The notes under the pieces: generated by a model
Databases searched by the model: none
Seen by the model: the letters and a program-made list of their open reading frames with translations, nothing else
Told to the model about the DNA's origin: nothing
Assembly (NCBI GenBank): GCA_020048595.1
Contig: JAIFMH010000033.1
Location: forward strand, 1 to 8,452
Reading direction: 5' to 3'
Origin: Bacteroidota bacterium
Lineage (GTDB): Bacteria; Bacteroidota; Bacteroidia; Bacteroidales; UBA4417
DNA length: 8,452 nt
Part shown: positions 1 through 6,960 of the stretch, in pieces
How the letters are laid out: every line of letters starts with the position of its first letter
How positions within the stretch are numbered: the first letter of the stretch is position 1
Translations under genes and position numbers: made by a program

Positions 1-3000
1 TTTTTATGGCTCTAAATAGGGCACTGTCAGTCGATTCCAATGAATCAACATAAATGATTATTCCATTGTTGGCTGCAATGGCTGTATCTACACTACCCAT
101 TTCAACATTAAGCACCGACTTTTCGTCAACACGCACATCTCCCTTCACCATTAAAACATCACCGCTACTCGAAATCCGTAAATCAGAAGTAAAATAAGCA
201 GGACCATAATATTCCTGTTCCGGTGCCGACTTCTTATTCAACGCCATAAAATGATCCGTTTTTACTGCGAGATCGTAATTGTAATTCCGGTAATCAGCAG
301 TATGGATTTGTCCATTCACCCTGGCTGTGTTTCCTGTGCTGTCGTAAACCACAAAGTCGTTCAGCGCCATTCCGCCTTTGCTTAGTTTGATTTGCTCGTC
401 AGGAACCTTGAAAAAGGTGTTGTAATCCTTATATGTTCCTTCCATATCCTTAATAGTTAATTCGCCGTTTAGTACAGGTTTGTCAACGGTACCTTCAAAT
501 GTCACATTGCCGTTAATGTTTCCCTTAAGGTCGCTTATTATCGTATTTAGAAATGGATTTAAGGTTTGGATGTTGAATTTCCGGATGTCAAGTTTTCCGT
601 TCAATTCTCCTTTTTCTGAATAAGATGCATTCAGGTCAACATCATTTTCGGATCCTAAAAGATTAACTTGAGCTTTATAACCGACTCCAGGTTCATTATT
701 TGCTTTAACACTCAAATTCCCGGCAGCTACATCATATGCTTTCAAACTATCTATTTTGAGGTCAGCTGTAAAAAGCAAAGGTTCGAAGCTGATCAGTTGG
801 GCTAATCCATTAATAGTGCCTGAGGCCAGGGTTGTGTCTTCAGCTATAATTTTTGTGATAGTAGTGATCGGGAAATCAACCAGCTTTATATCAAGCGGTA
901 ATCCGTTTTCACTCGTTGATGATTGTAATGATAGTTGCCTCACTCCCGAAGTTAATGCAAGATTTGTATTTATATGTTTTGAAGTTGTGTATTCAGTGTT
1001 ATTATCAGCATTAGTAGTCCATTTCTCCGCATTAATAAGTTGATCTTCATGTAAATGCAATGCAAATTTCGTGGTATCATTAACAATATTCCCTGCCAGG
1101 TTATATTTCAATGAATCATTCTTATTATATAATTTAATATCCCAGTTTATCATACCATCCCTTGCATTTCCTTCGATGAATGAATGATTCAGCGTTAAGG
1201 AAGAATTTTTCAGGCCATATGAATCAAGCATGTATTGGAGAGTATCGTTTAAAGTTCGAAAACCAAAGACTGTACTATCTATTATGAAATCACCATAAGA
1301 TGCTCCCGGTAATGAAAATGCAAACATCAGGTCTTTCTCCTTGGTATTTACAATACTTCCAAACTTGATGGTTTGCATTGAGGTTAGGCTGGGAACGAAA
1401 GCTGTTATCACTGGATGATATCGTAATTCACCTTTTAATTTAGCGAAGGCGGGTTTAAATACTGTTCCGGTCGGGGGATAAACGGTAAGGAAATCGATCA
1501 GCAGGTTTTGGGCTACATCAGGAAGAACACCAATCTCAAAATAACCATCCAGGTTCATGTCGAGAAAAGGAGATTTAATCGCAATGGTTTGTGTCGAATC
1601 CACATTCAAAGCATCAAGACTGATGGAATCGAGTTTGTAAACATGCAAATCTTTTGTTATTTCAATATGAGGAATTTGGACAGTTCCGTTAACATGTTTT
1701 GCATTAACGGTAGTTAAATCTGCAACTATATCGCCTTTGAATTTTAACGTATCAGATGTAAAACCCATGCGTTTCAGATCGATATTGTCAATATGAGCCA
1801 TTGCTTTTAACAAAGGATTCAAGCTATCGAGGGAGTATGTTGCTGTTATCTCAGAGGAAAAAGCACTATCCCGTATCTGAAAGCTGGCGTCAATAATGGA
1901 AGCTGAAATTGCAGCATTTAAATCAATATTTCTGTAATCATAACCTTTTAAAAAAACTGCCGGAATTGTTGCCGTAACCTGTGCTTCAGCGGTTTCGGGG
2001 CTTATTCCTTTTCCGGATGCCTGTATATCGAAAACGGTATTTCCGTATAAAGTATCCATCAGTATCCTGTCCAATTGCAGCCCGTCCGATTGAGCGTGAA
2101 GGTTGTACGATAGTTTATCGGCATCTGGAAGTTGTTTTACATTTCCCTTGAGAGCCAAATCACCTGCACTGCTTTTCATTACAAGATCAAAAGTATATGC
2201 GCCTTTATTATCACCGAGTTTGCCTTTCAGGTTGAAACTTTCATTAGCTGCAACGTTCGGGGGAATGCTTCCCGCCGGTAAAAGTCTTGATAAGCTTTTA
2301 GTTGATCCGCTGAATTCTTTGAGGTTTATGGCTGCAAGCAACTTATTGGGATCAGGTAGACCCGCTATTTTTCCTGATGCTGCAAACCTGATTCCACTGG
2401 TTTCCATCTTCAGATTTTCGATATTCATGTCGGCTACTTTTCCTTTCAGTTTGCCTTCGAGGTAAATAGTATTAGCAAGTAGTTTGTGGATATCAGGATT
2501 AGTGCCAACCATGGTTTGGAAATGCTTCATATCATCACTGGCAAGCAGCATCTTCTTCAGATTAATGTCAAAGCCCAGTAGCCCCGGATTTTTACTTATG
2601 GCAGCTAATGATTCATAGCTGATTTTGAAATCTCCGTCAATAGCCGAAGCAGGAGTTTTGAATAGGAATTTGTTTAATACAACACCTGTATCAGCATACA
2701 CGAAATTTGTGCTTAATTGCTCAATATCCAGACCGCATTGTTCCTTTGCCTGAAACTGTTCAACAATTCCAGTGATCGTTGATCCTTCAAAAGCAAAATT
2801 CTGGAGCGAGAGCTGAAGTTGTGTTACGTGAATATGCTCCTGGTTAAAATCTGAACTAACTTTTACTGCTTCCTTTTCCTGATCGTATTTCAAATCATTA
2901 TCCTTCAGCCTGATGCTGCCAATTGTAACGGTAAAAGGCGCACTTTCGGCAATCACTGATTCAGCAGACTCAATTTTTAACGGATTGTTTTCAATTGTTT

Positions 3001-3892
3001 TTATAAGTATCTGACTCTGATGCTGATCGATCAATATTTGCTTAAGATCTACTTTATTCGAATTCAGATTCACATTTAAGTTATCAGCCAGAAAATTTAG
3101 AATACTTGTTTTGGAACTGTATCCTGAACCAGGCATTTGAACCGCAAAATTGCTGTTCAGAAGAGATATTTTTTCAATAATGATTTGTGGAAGTATTCCT
3201 CCGCTTTCTGTATCCGGAGTTTCTGTATCTGAATCGCCTATACTTAAGTTAGCCGTAATTCCTTCTGTTTCAAAGCTTTTGATTTTATACAGTTGATTTT
3301 CCAAATCTATTTTGTCAATATTAGCAGCAATCAGGCCGGATTTTACATCATAAACCTGATGGCCGTATTTGTCATCCATTATAAAGTGTAACTGTTTGAT
3401 TGACAATTCTCCTATATCAAATATCAATGAATTCCCGGTGGTGTCATTTTCAGTTTCCGGAGATGGTGGTCCGCTAAAAGCCTGGATAATAAAATCAAAA
3501 TTGAAGGTTGTATCATTTTCAGCCCGAGCCATTCTGAAATCCAGGGTATCAATAGATAGCTTACTAACTGAAAGGGTGTTTTTTAATAATGCCAGAAGTT
3601 GATAATTTATTTCAATTGTTCTGGTATGAAGCATAACTTCTTTTGATTGATCTTCAAGTGTAATTCCTTGAATTTCAATATGTGTCAATAAATTGGTACT
3701 GAATTTACCAATAGAAACAGAAGTTTCCAGTTTTTTACTGAGATAGCTTACGGCCTCTTTCCTGATAATATCCTGGCCTTTTTCCGATCGGATAAACAGC
3801 ATAGCCAAAAACATAAGTACCACAAATGAACTCAGTAAATAGAGCAATACTTTTAAAATTGTTTTAAGTATTTTTCCTGAGTTTAACTGCAT
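1..3892 (-). CDS. tamB: TamB-family translocation/assembly protein (AsmA-like, DUF490), C-terminus cut by window edge
   Basis: The frame stays open from the ATG at 3892-3890 to the left edge, giving 1297 complete codons without a stop. Residues about 10-33 form one hydrophobic signal-anchor helix. It is followed by the AsmA/TamB-type opening in which a short helix (SYLSKKLETSVSIGKF) leads into a 'beta-strand then EDQSKE' stretch. The rest is low-complexity beta-rich sequence with many alternating hydrophobic strands and repeated G-x-(L/I/V)-x-G turns, as expected for the long lipid-conducting beta-groove of AsmA-like proteins. From about residue 1115 it resembles the conserved C-terminal TamB domain (GNVTFEGTVDKPVLNGEL, then a 'DFVVYDSTGNTARVNG' segment). 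Known family role: an inner-membrane-anchored, periplasm-spanning protein that helps outer-membrane protein insertion or phospholipid transport. Bacteroidota homologues are often about 1400-1700 residues, so the missing part is probably the end of the C-terminal domain. No TamA/BamA partner gene is visible. The start is supported by the helix directly after it; the leader is A/T-rich with only a weak AGAAG 15 bases upstream. Confidence 0.88.
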   Translation of the reverse strand, partial: MQLNSGKILKTILKVLLYLLSSFVVLMFLAMLFIRSEKGQDIIRKEAVSYLSKKLETSVSIGKFSTNLLTHIEIQGITLEDQSKEVMLHTRTIEINYQLLALLKNTLSVSKLSIDTLDFRMARAENDTTFNFDFIIQAFSGPPSPETENDTTGNSLIFDIGELSIKQLHFIMDDKYGHQVYDVKSGLIAANIDKIDLENQLYKIKSFETEGITANLSIGDSDTETPDTESGGILPQIIIEKISLLNSNFAVQMPGSGYSSKTSILNFLADNLNVNLNSNKVDLKQILIDQHQSQILIKTIENNPLKIESAESVIAESAPFTVTIGSIRLKDNDLKYDQEKEAVKVSSDFNQEHIHVTQLQLSLQNFAFEGSTITGIVEQFQAKEQCGLDIEQLSTNFVYADTGVVLNKFLFKTPASAIDGDFKISYESLAAISKNPGLLGFDINLKKMLLASDDMKHFQTMVGTNPDIHKLLANTIYLEGKLKGKVADMNIENLKMETSGIRFAASGKIAGLPDPNKLLAAINLKEFSGSTKSLSRLLPAGSIPPNVAANESFNLKGKLGDNKGAYTFDLVMKSSAGDLALKGNVKQLPDADKLSYNLHAQSDGLQLDRILMDTLYGNTVFDIQASGKGISPETAEAQVTATIPAVFLKGYDYRNIDLNAAISASIIDASFQIRDSAFSSEITATYSLDSLNPLLKAMAHIDNIDLKRMGFTSDTLKFKGDIVADLTTVNAKHVNGTVQIPHIEITKDLHVYKLDSISLDALNVDSTQTIAIKSPFLDMNLDGYFEIGVLPDVAQNLLIDFLTVYPPTGTVFKPAFAKLKGELRYHPVITAFVPSLTSMQTIKFGSIVNTKEKDLMFAFSLPGASYGDFIIDSTVFGFRTLNDTLQYMLDSYGLKNSSLTLNHSFIEGNARDGMINWDIKLYNKNDSLKYNLAGNIVNDTTKFALHLHEDQLINAEKWTTNADNNTEYTTSKHINTNLALTSGVRQLSLQSSTSENGLPLDIKLVDFPITTITKIIAEDTTLASGTINGLAQLISFEPLLFTADLKIDSLKAYDVAAGNLSVKANNEPGVGYKAQVNLLGSENDVDLNASYSEKGELNGKLDIRKFNIQTLNPFLNTIISDLKGNINGNVTFEGTVDKPVLNGELTIKDMEGTYKDYNTFFKVPDEQIKLSKGGMALNDFVVYDSTGNTARVNGQIHTADYRNYNYDLAVKTDHFMALNKKSAPEQEYYGPAYFTSDLRISSSGDVLMVKGDVRVDEKSVLNVEMGSVDTAIAANNGIIIYVDSLESTDSALFRAIK

Positions 3893-4064
3893 AATAGGTA
3901 TATCTTCTGCTTTCTGGTTTTGGTGAAGGGAATAAATTATTACTGAAACATTTATTTGGGAATCGTTGTAAACAAGTGGCGTAAAATTGTATTCAATTTT
4001 CCAGACAAACCAAATCCATTTAATACAGGTTCGCAGGATTTCAGAAATTACGACTTACATACCT

Positions 4065-4096
4065 TTTGACATATAAATACAAAAATAATAACTTTG
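4065..4096 (+). promoter_or_regulatory. Bacteroidota-type promoter, rightward, first of an overlapping pair
   Basis: TTTG at 4065-4068, a 20-base spacer, then TAACTTTG at 4089-4096. This is an exact match to the known Bacteroidota primary sigma factor pattern TTTG-N19-21-TAnnTTTG. The start of transcription would be near 4103. No plus-strand gene lies downstream until 6128, so any product would be non-coding or antisense to the barrel gene at 4277-4843. The match is seen directly; activity is inferred. Confidence 0.45.
4080..4087 (-). promoter_or_regulatory. tamB: Possible -7 box for tamB
   Basis: On the minus strand the bases read TATTTTTG, matching TAnnTTTG. No TTTG sits at the right distance upstream (around 4107-4112), so only half of the promoter is present. 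It is the only consensus -7 box I found on the minus strand between the barrel gene and tamB. Use would give a leader of nearly 200 bases. Confidence 0.25.
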
Positions 4097-4123
4097 GTTG
4101 AATAGTATCGTGATTTATATTTG
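4093..4123 (+). promoter_or_regulatory. Bacteroidota-type promoter, rightward, second of an overlapping pair
   Basis: TTTG at 4093-4096, a 19-base spacer, then TATATTTG at 4116-4123, again an exact fit to the phylum consensus. Its -33 element is the same TTTG that ends the -7 box of the promoter just upstream. Transcription would start near 4130, inside the direct repeat GTAGCA-CT-GTAGCA. The two overlapping perfect matches in one strand direction are what makes this site notable. Confidence 0.5.
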
Positions 4124-4129
4124 TAGCAC

Positions 4130-4214
4130 TGTAGCATAACATTTTGTTCTTGAGATATAAAACAGCCAAAAAGAAAGTACAATTCAAATTGCACAATCTT
4201 TCTGACTCTTTTTT
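4130..4214 (+). ncRNA. Candidate small RNA of about 80-85 nt
   Basis: Downstream of the two overlapping promoters there is no reading frame longer than a few codons, but there is a hairpin: GTACAATT (4177-4184) against AATTGCAC (4187-4194) with one A-C mismatch. AGAAAG (4172-4177) can extend the stem with CTTTCT (4198-4203), and a six-T run follows at 4209-4214. Promoter, short non-coding stretch, hairpin and T-run is the layout of a trans-acting small RNA. The T-run begins six bases after the outer stem, which is not ideal for a terminator, and the same hairpin works better as a terminator in the other direction. No known RNA family is recognised. The ends are estimates. Confidence 0.3.
4168..4194 (-). 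terminator. Rho-independent-like terminator, probably for the barrel gene
   Basis: Read on the minus strand, GTGCAATT-TG-AATTGTAC forms an inverted repeat with one G-U pair (about seven pairs with a four-base loop) and is followed at once by TTTCTTTTT. It lies about 80 bases after the stop codon of the outer-membrane barrel gene, the expected orientation and place for its transcript end. The stem is A/T-rich, so strength is uncertain. It would separate that gene from tamB. Confidence 0.45.
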
Positions 4215-4276
4215 CAGATAACTAATGCCTGTTCAATTATTCTAAAACAAAACATTAAATTTTCCTGCAGGGATAT

Positions 4277-4843
4277 TCAGATGTGTAATGTGGCCCCGAG
4301 CTGCAAATAGGCATTGCGTATACCATCATTTATTTCAAAAATACTATAGTGATACCTTGCCTCAATGGAAAGGAAAAAAATATTCACCCCCATGCCACCA
4401 AAAGCCGGAAAATCCATAAAAGAAGATTTTTGCTCGTCTGCCGGATTCGTTTTTTTATCATTAATAAGAATTTTTTCCGATAATTTAAATTTAGGCTGAA
4501 CTCCTACTAATGCATAAACAGGACCAATTTTGGCTTTTAGATCTATTGGGAGACCTAAATATTTTATTACATGCTTATTGCCGTTATCCATGTCGGCACC
4601 GTTCTGGCAATATTCAAGTCCTGTACCCAAATGCAGGAAAGAGAAAATTTTCTTCTCTTTAAATGCACCTGCATAAAAACTGGCATAGTTTGAAGTTCCG
4701 CTTACACGGTCCGAACCATTAAAAAGTCCTGAAATTTGATAACCTGAACGAATTCCAAAATTCTTTTTGCCCTGAGCTAAAGCCGATTCAGCTAAAAATA
4801 TCAAAACTGTCATAAAAATGGAAAGAAGTAAACGGGATTTCAT
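4277..4843 (-). CDS. Secreted outer-membrane beta-barrel protein (PorT / OMP_b-brl_2 type)
   Basis: The 188-residue product starts with a clear Sec signal peptide: K-S-R, a hydrophobic core (residues 5-18), and an ALA-Q cleavage site after residue 23. The mature part is a run of alternating hydrophobic/polar strands separated by short polar turns (for example FGIRSGYQISGLF, FLHLGTGLEYCQNG, IKYLGLPIDLKAKIG, VYALVGVQPKFKL). It ends in AYLQLGATLHI, a terminal strand typical of outer-membrane barrels. The pattern GTGLEY...YLGLP(I/L)..K is a hallmark of the small 8-10-strand porin-like barrels common in Bacteroidota (PorT, OMP_b-brl_2). Individual members of this family usually have no assigned function, and none is claimed here. 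The gene stands alone: 237 bp after the channel gene and 384 bp before tamB. A near-consensus -7 box (TATTTTTTG on the minus strand, 4864-4872, one base too long) lies about 20 bases upstream. Confidence 0.85.
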   Translation of the reverse strand: MKSRLLLSIFMTVLIFLAESALAQGKKNFGIRSGYQISGLFNGSDRVSGTSNYASFYAGAFKEKKIFSFLHLGTGLEYCQNGADMDNGNKHVIKYLGLPIDLKAKIGPVYALVGVQPKFKLSEKILINDKKTNPADEQKSSFMDFPAFGGMGVNIFFLSIEARYHYSIFEINDGIRNAYLQLGATLHI

Positions 4844-5080
4844 GTTTAAGAATTTATGTTTAACAAAAAATAAAAATTGAATTGAAAACCATAAATTTTA
4901 CTAATTGTTCATCAGTATTGCTGCATTTATTAATTTATGATTAATGCACTTCACAATAAATGAATAGTAATCGAAAATAAATTATCGGAAAGAGAATTTT
5001 AGTTCTTGTTTAGTCGTGGTTGATAAATTGTTGCCGGATTATTAATAGCAAACTTTTCAAAAGCTATAAAAGTTCCGATT

Positions 5081-5878
5081 TTAATCCTGTATTCTTGTAC
5101 CACATTGATTGCAATACCTTGAATTTTCAGGGTATGCAAAGCCGCATTTGTCGCAGGTTGGTTTTGATTTACTCCCTGAACTTTTTGTAAATTGCATAGT
5201 AACAATCCCGGTAGGTACCGCAATTACTGAATACCCTGATAACATTATAATTGATGCAATAAATTTACCTGCAGCAGTTTTTGGAACCACATCACCATAC
5301 CCAACAGTAGCTACAGTGCTGATTGCCCAGTAAACACTTTGCGGAATGCTTTCAAATCCATTCCGGCCGCCTTCAACCACAAATAAAATTGTTCCTAATA
5401 CAGTTACGAAAATGAGCAGGAACAACATGAAAATGGAGATCTTAACTGCACTAGCTGCAAGTGCCGAATAAAGTAGCTTTGATTCAGTCAGAAAACGGGT
5501 AAGGTTCAGTATTCTGAAAATTCTTAACAAACGTATCAGTCGGAAAATTGCCAGGAAATGTGTCCCGGGCAATAGTATACTCACATAAGTCGGAAGCAAT
5601 GACAGCAGGTCTATTAATCCATAGATACTGAAAATATATTTTCTGGGATTTGGTACTACATAAATCCGGGTAATATACTCAATGGTGAACAATATGGTAA
5701 ATACCCATTCCAGGATGAAAAATAATGATTTATTATCATCACTGATTTCTACGATACTGTCAAGAATAACGGTTAATACACTTGCCAGAATAACCCAAAG
5801 CAAGATGATATCGAATCGTCTTCCGGCAGGCGTATTGGTGCCAAAAATTATCTCAAATAAATCTCTTCTGCTTTTCAT
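5081..5878 (-). CDS. Voltage-gated-type potassium channel with C-terminal zinc ribbon
   Basis: The 265-residue protein has the full six-helix Kv layout. S1 is about 23-43, S2 about 52-73 (acidic E67), S3 about 82-102 (D90) and S4 about 109-128, with arginines at every third position (R113, R116, R119, R122). S5 is about 144-168, the pore helix 177-190, the selectivity filter TVGYGD at 191-196 and S6 about 203-230. TVGYGD is the strict K+ filter, and the spaced S4 arginines indicate voltage sensing. The family forms tetramers in the inner membrane that pass K+. After S6 a Ser/Lys-rich linker leads to a zinc ribbon with CDKC (C242, C245) and CNQC (C256, C259), where many prokaryotic K+ channels have nothing, a coiled coil or an RCK domain. 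The first 22 residues are cytoplasmic and basic. It lies divergent from the DjlA-like gene across 249 bp. I found no consensus promoter box upstream on its strand. Confidence 0.93.
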   Translation of the reverse strand: MKSRRDLFEIIFGTNTPAGRRFDIILLWVILASVLTVILDSIVEISDDNKSLFFILEWVFTILFTIEYITRIYVVPNPRKYIFSIYGLIDLLSLLPTYVSILLPGTHFLAIFRLIRLLRIFRILNLTRFLTESKLLYSALAASAVKISIFMLFLLIFVTVLGTILFVVEGGRNGFESIPQSVYWAISTVATVGYGDVVPKTAAGKFIASIIMLSGYSVIAVPTGIVTMQFTKSSGSKSKPTCDKCGFAYPENSRYCNQCGTRIQD

Positions 5879-5987
5879 TGTTTACTTTCTGATGATTTTG
5901 AACTGTATATAGATCAAATTGCTTTTTCGCTGGAACTCAATGGATGTCAATTCCTTTTACTACTTGAAACGTAAACGCTATCAGCGC

Positions 5988-6054
5988 TTTAAGCATAAAT
6001 CAGGTTTAATGCGAATCATCCAGGACGAAAATATGCTCTAAATTAAGCTTTTTT
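5988..6054 (+). other. Stem-loop with trailing T-run in the divergent region
   Basis: TTTAAGCATA (5988-5997) can pair with TATGCT-c-TAAA (6032-6042), ten pairs with one bulged C around a 34-base loop. A run of six T (6049-6054) follows seven bases later. It sits between the divergent channel and DjlA-like genes, in front of the latter. It could be the end of a short plus-strand transcript or chance pairing in A/T-rich DNA. No good promoter is visible before it. Confidence 0.2.
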
Positions 6055-6099
6055 GATAAACAGAACTGCTGTTTGTTCCTGATATACATTTCATTTCTT

Positions 6100-6107
6100 T
6101 ACTTTTG
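6100..6107 (+). promoter_or_regulatory. djlA: -7 box for the DjlA-like gene
   Basis: TACTTTTG followed by CA is an exact TAnnTTTG match, 20 bases before the ATG, so the predicted transcript has a leader of only about 14 bases and no Shine-Dalgarno sequence. The nearest TTTG upstream (6072-6075) is 24 bases away, longer than the usual 19-21, and lies in a small hairpin (AAACAG, 6058-6063, with CTGTTT, 6069-6074). Confidence 0.5.
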
Positions 6108-6127
6108 CACCTCAATTTGATAAAACA

Positions 6128-6874
6128 ATGGCAAAATTTCTTAAATGGCTTGGTGGTGGTATTGGCTGGGCAGCAGGCGGACCAATTGGTGCAATTCTGG
6201 GTTTCGCTCTGGGATCAATGATTGATGGAATGCAAAGTGGTGTTTATGCGTATGAACCGCATAAGCAACCAAATTTTAATAAACCGCAGACAACTCCGAA
6301 TGATTTTATTCTTAGTCTTTTGATTTTAGCATCTTCTGTTATGAAATCGGATGATAAGATACTTCGTTCCGAACTGGATTTTGTAAAACGCTTTCTTTTG
6401 CAGCAGTTTGGTACGGAAGAAGCTGAAAGGCAGTTGCTTATTTTACGTGAGCTTCTGAAAAAAGAGTATGACCTGCAACCGGTTGGTGTTCAGATCAGGC
6501 AGTATATGGAATATCCTTCACGTCTGCAATTGATGCATTTTCTTTTTGGCCTGGCTGCTGCTGATGCACAGGTTCATGCAGCTGAATTGCAGATAATTAC
6601 CCGGATTTCGGGAATACTTGGGATCAGCAGTACTGATTTTGAAAGTATTAAGGCAATGTTTGTAAAAGATACTACAAGCGCTTACCGCATACTTGAAGTT
6701 ACTCCTGATGCCTCACCCGAAGAACTCAAAAAAGCTTACCGTCGTATGGCGATTAAATATCATCCGGATAAGGTTGCACATCTTGGCGATGATGTTCAAA
6801 AAGCAGCAAATGCTAAATTCCAGGAACTGAATGCTGCTTATGAGAAGATTAAAAAGGAGAGAGGGATTGCGTAG
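6128..6874 (+). CDS. djlA: DjlA-like membrane J-domain co-chaperone (TerB-like domain plus DnaJ domain)
   Basis: The 248-residue protein has three parts. Residues 1-36 are a short basic start and a glycine-rich membrane segment (GGPIGAILGFALGSMIDG), closely similar in pattern to the single N-terminal transmembrane segment of E. coli DjlA. Residues about 57-178 are an all-helical TerB/DjlA-type domain with its two-fold pattern (SVMKSDDKILRSELDFVK and AAADAQVHAAELQII). Residues 185-246 are a J-domain with the invariant HPD at 212-214 in YHPDK, and with YRILEVTPDASPEELKKAYR in helices I-II. J-domains stimulate the ATPase of DnaK. The helical domain presumably supplies client or membrane specificity, so the protein is expected to recruit DnaK to the inner membrane. 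The ATG at 6128 is chosen because the membrane segment follows directly and a -7 box lies 20 bases upstream. It is convergent with the peptidase gene. An alternative name is 'TerB family J-domain protein'. Confidence 0.9.
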   Translation: MAKFLKWLGGGIGWAAGGPIGAILGFALGSMIDGMQSGVYAYEPHKQPNFNKPQTTPNDFILSLLILASSVMKSDDKILRSELDFVKRFLLQQFGTEEAERQLLILRELLKKEYDLQPVGVQIRQYMEYPSRLQLMHFLFGLAAADAQVHAAELQIITRISGILGISSTDFESIKAMFVKDTTSAYRILEVTPDASPEELKKAYRRMAIKYHPDKVAHLGDDVQKAANAKFQELNAAYEKIKKERGIA

Positions 6875-6899
6875 GAGAGGAGTTGGGGCCGGTATGAGG

Positions 6900-6931
6900 A
6901 AAATAGAAAAATAAGAAAATAGGAAAATAGG
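6900..6931 (+). repeat. Four-copy 8-bp tandem repeat in a purine tract
   Basis: Four consecutive octamers read AAAATAGA, AAAATAAG, AAAATAGG and AAAATAGG. They lie inside a G/A-rich strand that runs from the stop codon of the J-protein gene to about 6941. The tract is non-coding. Such an imperfect short tandem array is open to slippage and length variation between strains. No function is claimed. Confidence 0.7.
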
Positions 6932-6960
6932 GAAGTGGGGATACAATTGAAATTATTGTC

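Larger units (their letters stand above)
3893..4276. other. Intergenic region between the barrel gene and tamB, rich in promoter-like sites
   Basis: This 384-bp stretch has no credible open reading frame on either strand. From left to right it holds the tamB leader (3893 to about 4075), a weak minus-strand -7 box (4080-4087), two overlapping plus-strand promoters (4065-4123), a direct repeat GTAGCA-CT-GTAGCA (4123-4136), a hairpin flanked by T-runs (4168-4214), and featureless A/T-rich sequence up to the barrel gene's stop codon. The tamB leader would be about 190 bases if the minus-strand box is used, which is long for this window. Confidence 0.7.

Noticed and set aside
756..3602. Several plus-strand open frames of 69-120 codons (756-1043, 1508-1717, 2103-2465, 3369-3602)
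   Set aside because: They lie antisense inside the uninterrupted tamB frame, and their products have no recognisable domain, signal or promoter.
4922..4948. Inverted repeat TGCATT / AATGCA with a 15-base loop between the channel and barrel genes
   Set aside because: Short, A/T-rich, no T-run in the direction of transcription; within chance expectation for this DNA.
4999..5223. 74-codon minus-strand frame overlapping the end of the channel gene
   Set aside because: It overlaps the zinc-ribbon coding part in another frame and shows no protein-like pattern; the channel frame explains the region.
5109..5912. Plus-strand frames at 5109-5333 and 5682-5912
   Set aside because: Antisense to the channel gene; their hydrophobic look is a mirror of membrane-helix codons.
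5974..5990. Small palindrome CGC-TATCA-GCG near AAACGC/GCGCTTT
   Set aside because: Only three strong pairs and no T-run; not distinctive as an operator or terminator.
6072..6107. TTTG (6072-6075) as the -33 element for the DjlA-like gene
   Set aside because: The 24-base spacer is longer than the usual 19-21, so only the -7 box is reported.
6713..6946. 77-codon minus-strand frame over the J-domain and purine tract
   Set aside because: Its Phe/Pro/Leu/Ser-rich start comes from the complement of the G/A tract; the J-domain frame on the other strand is certain.
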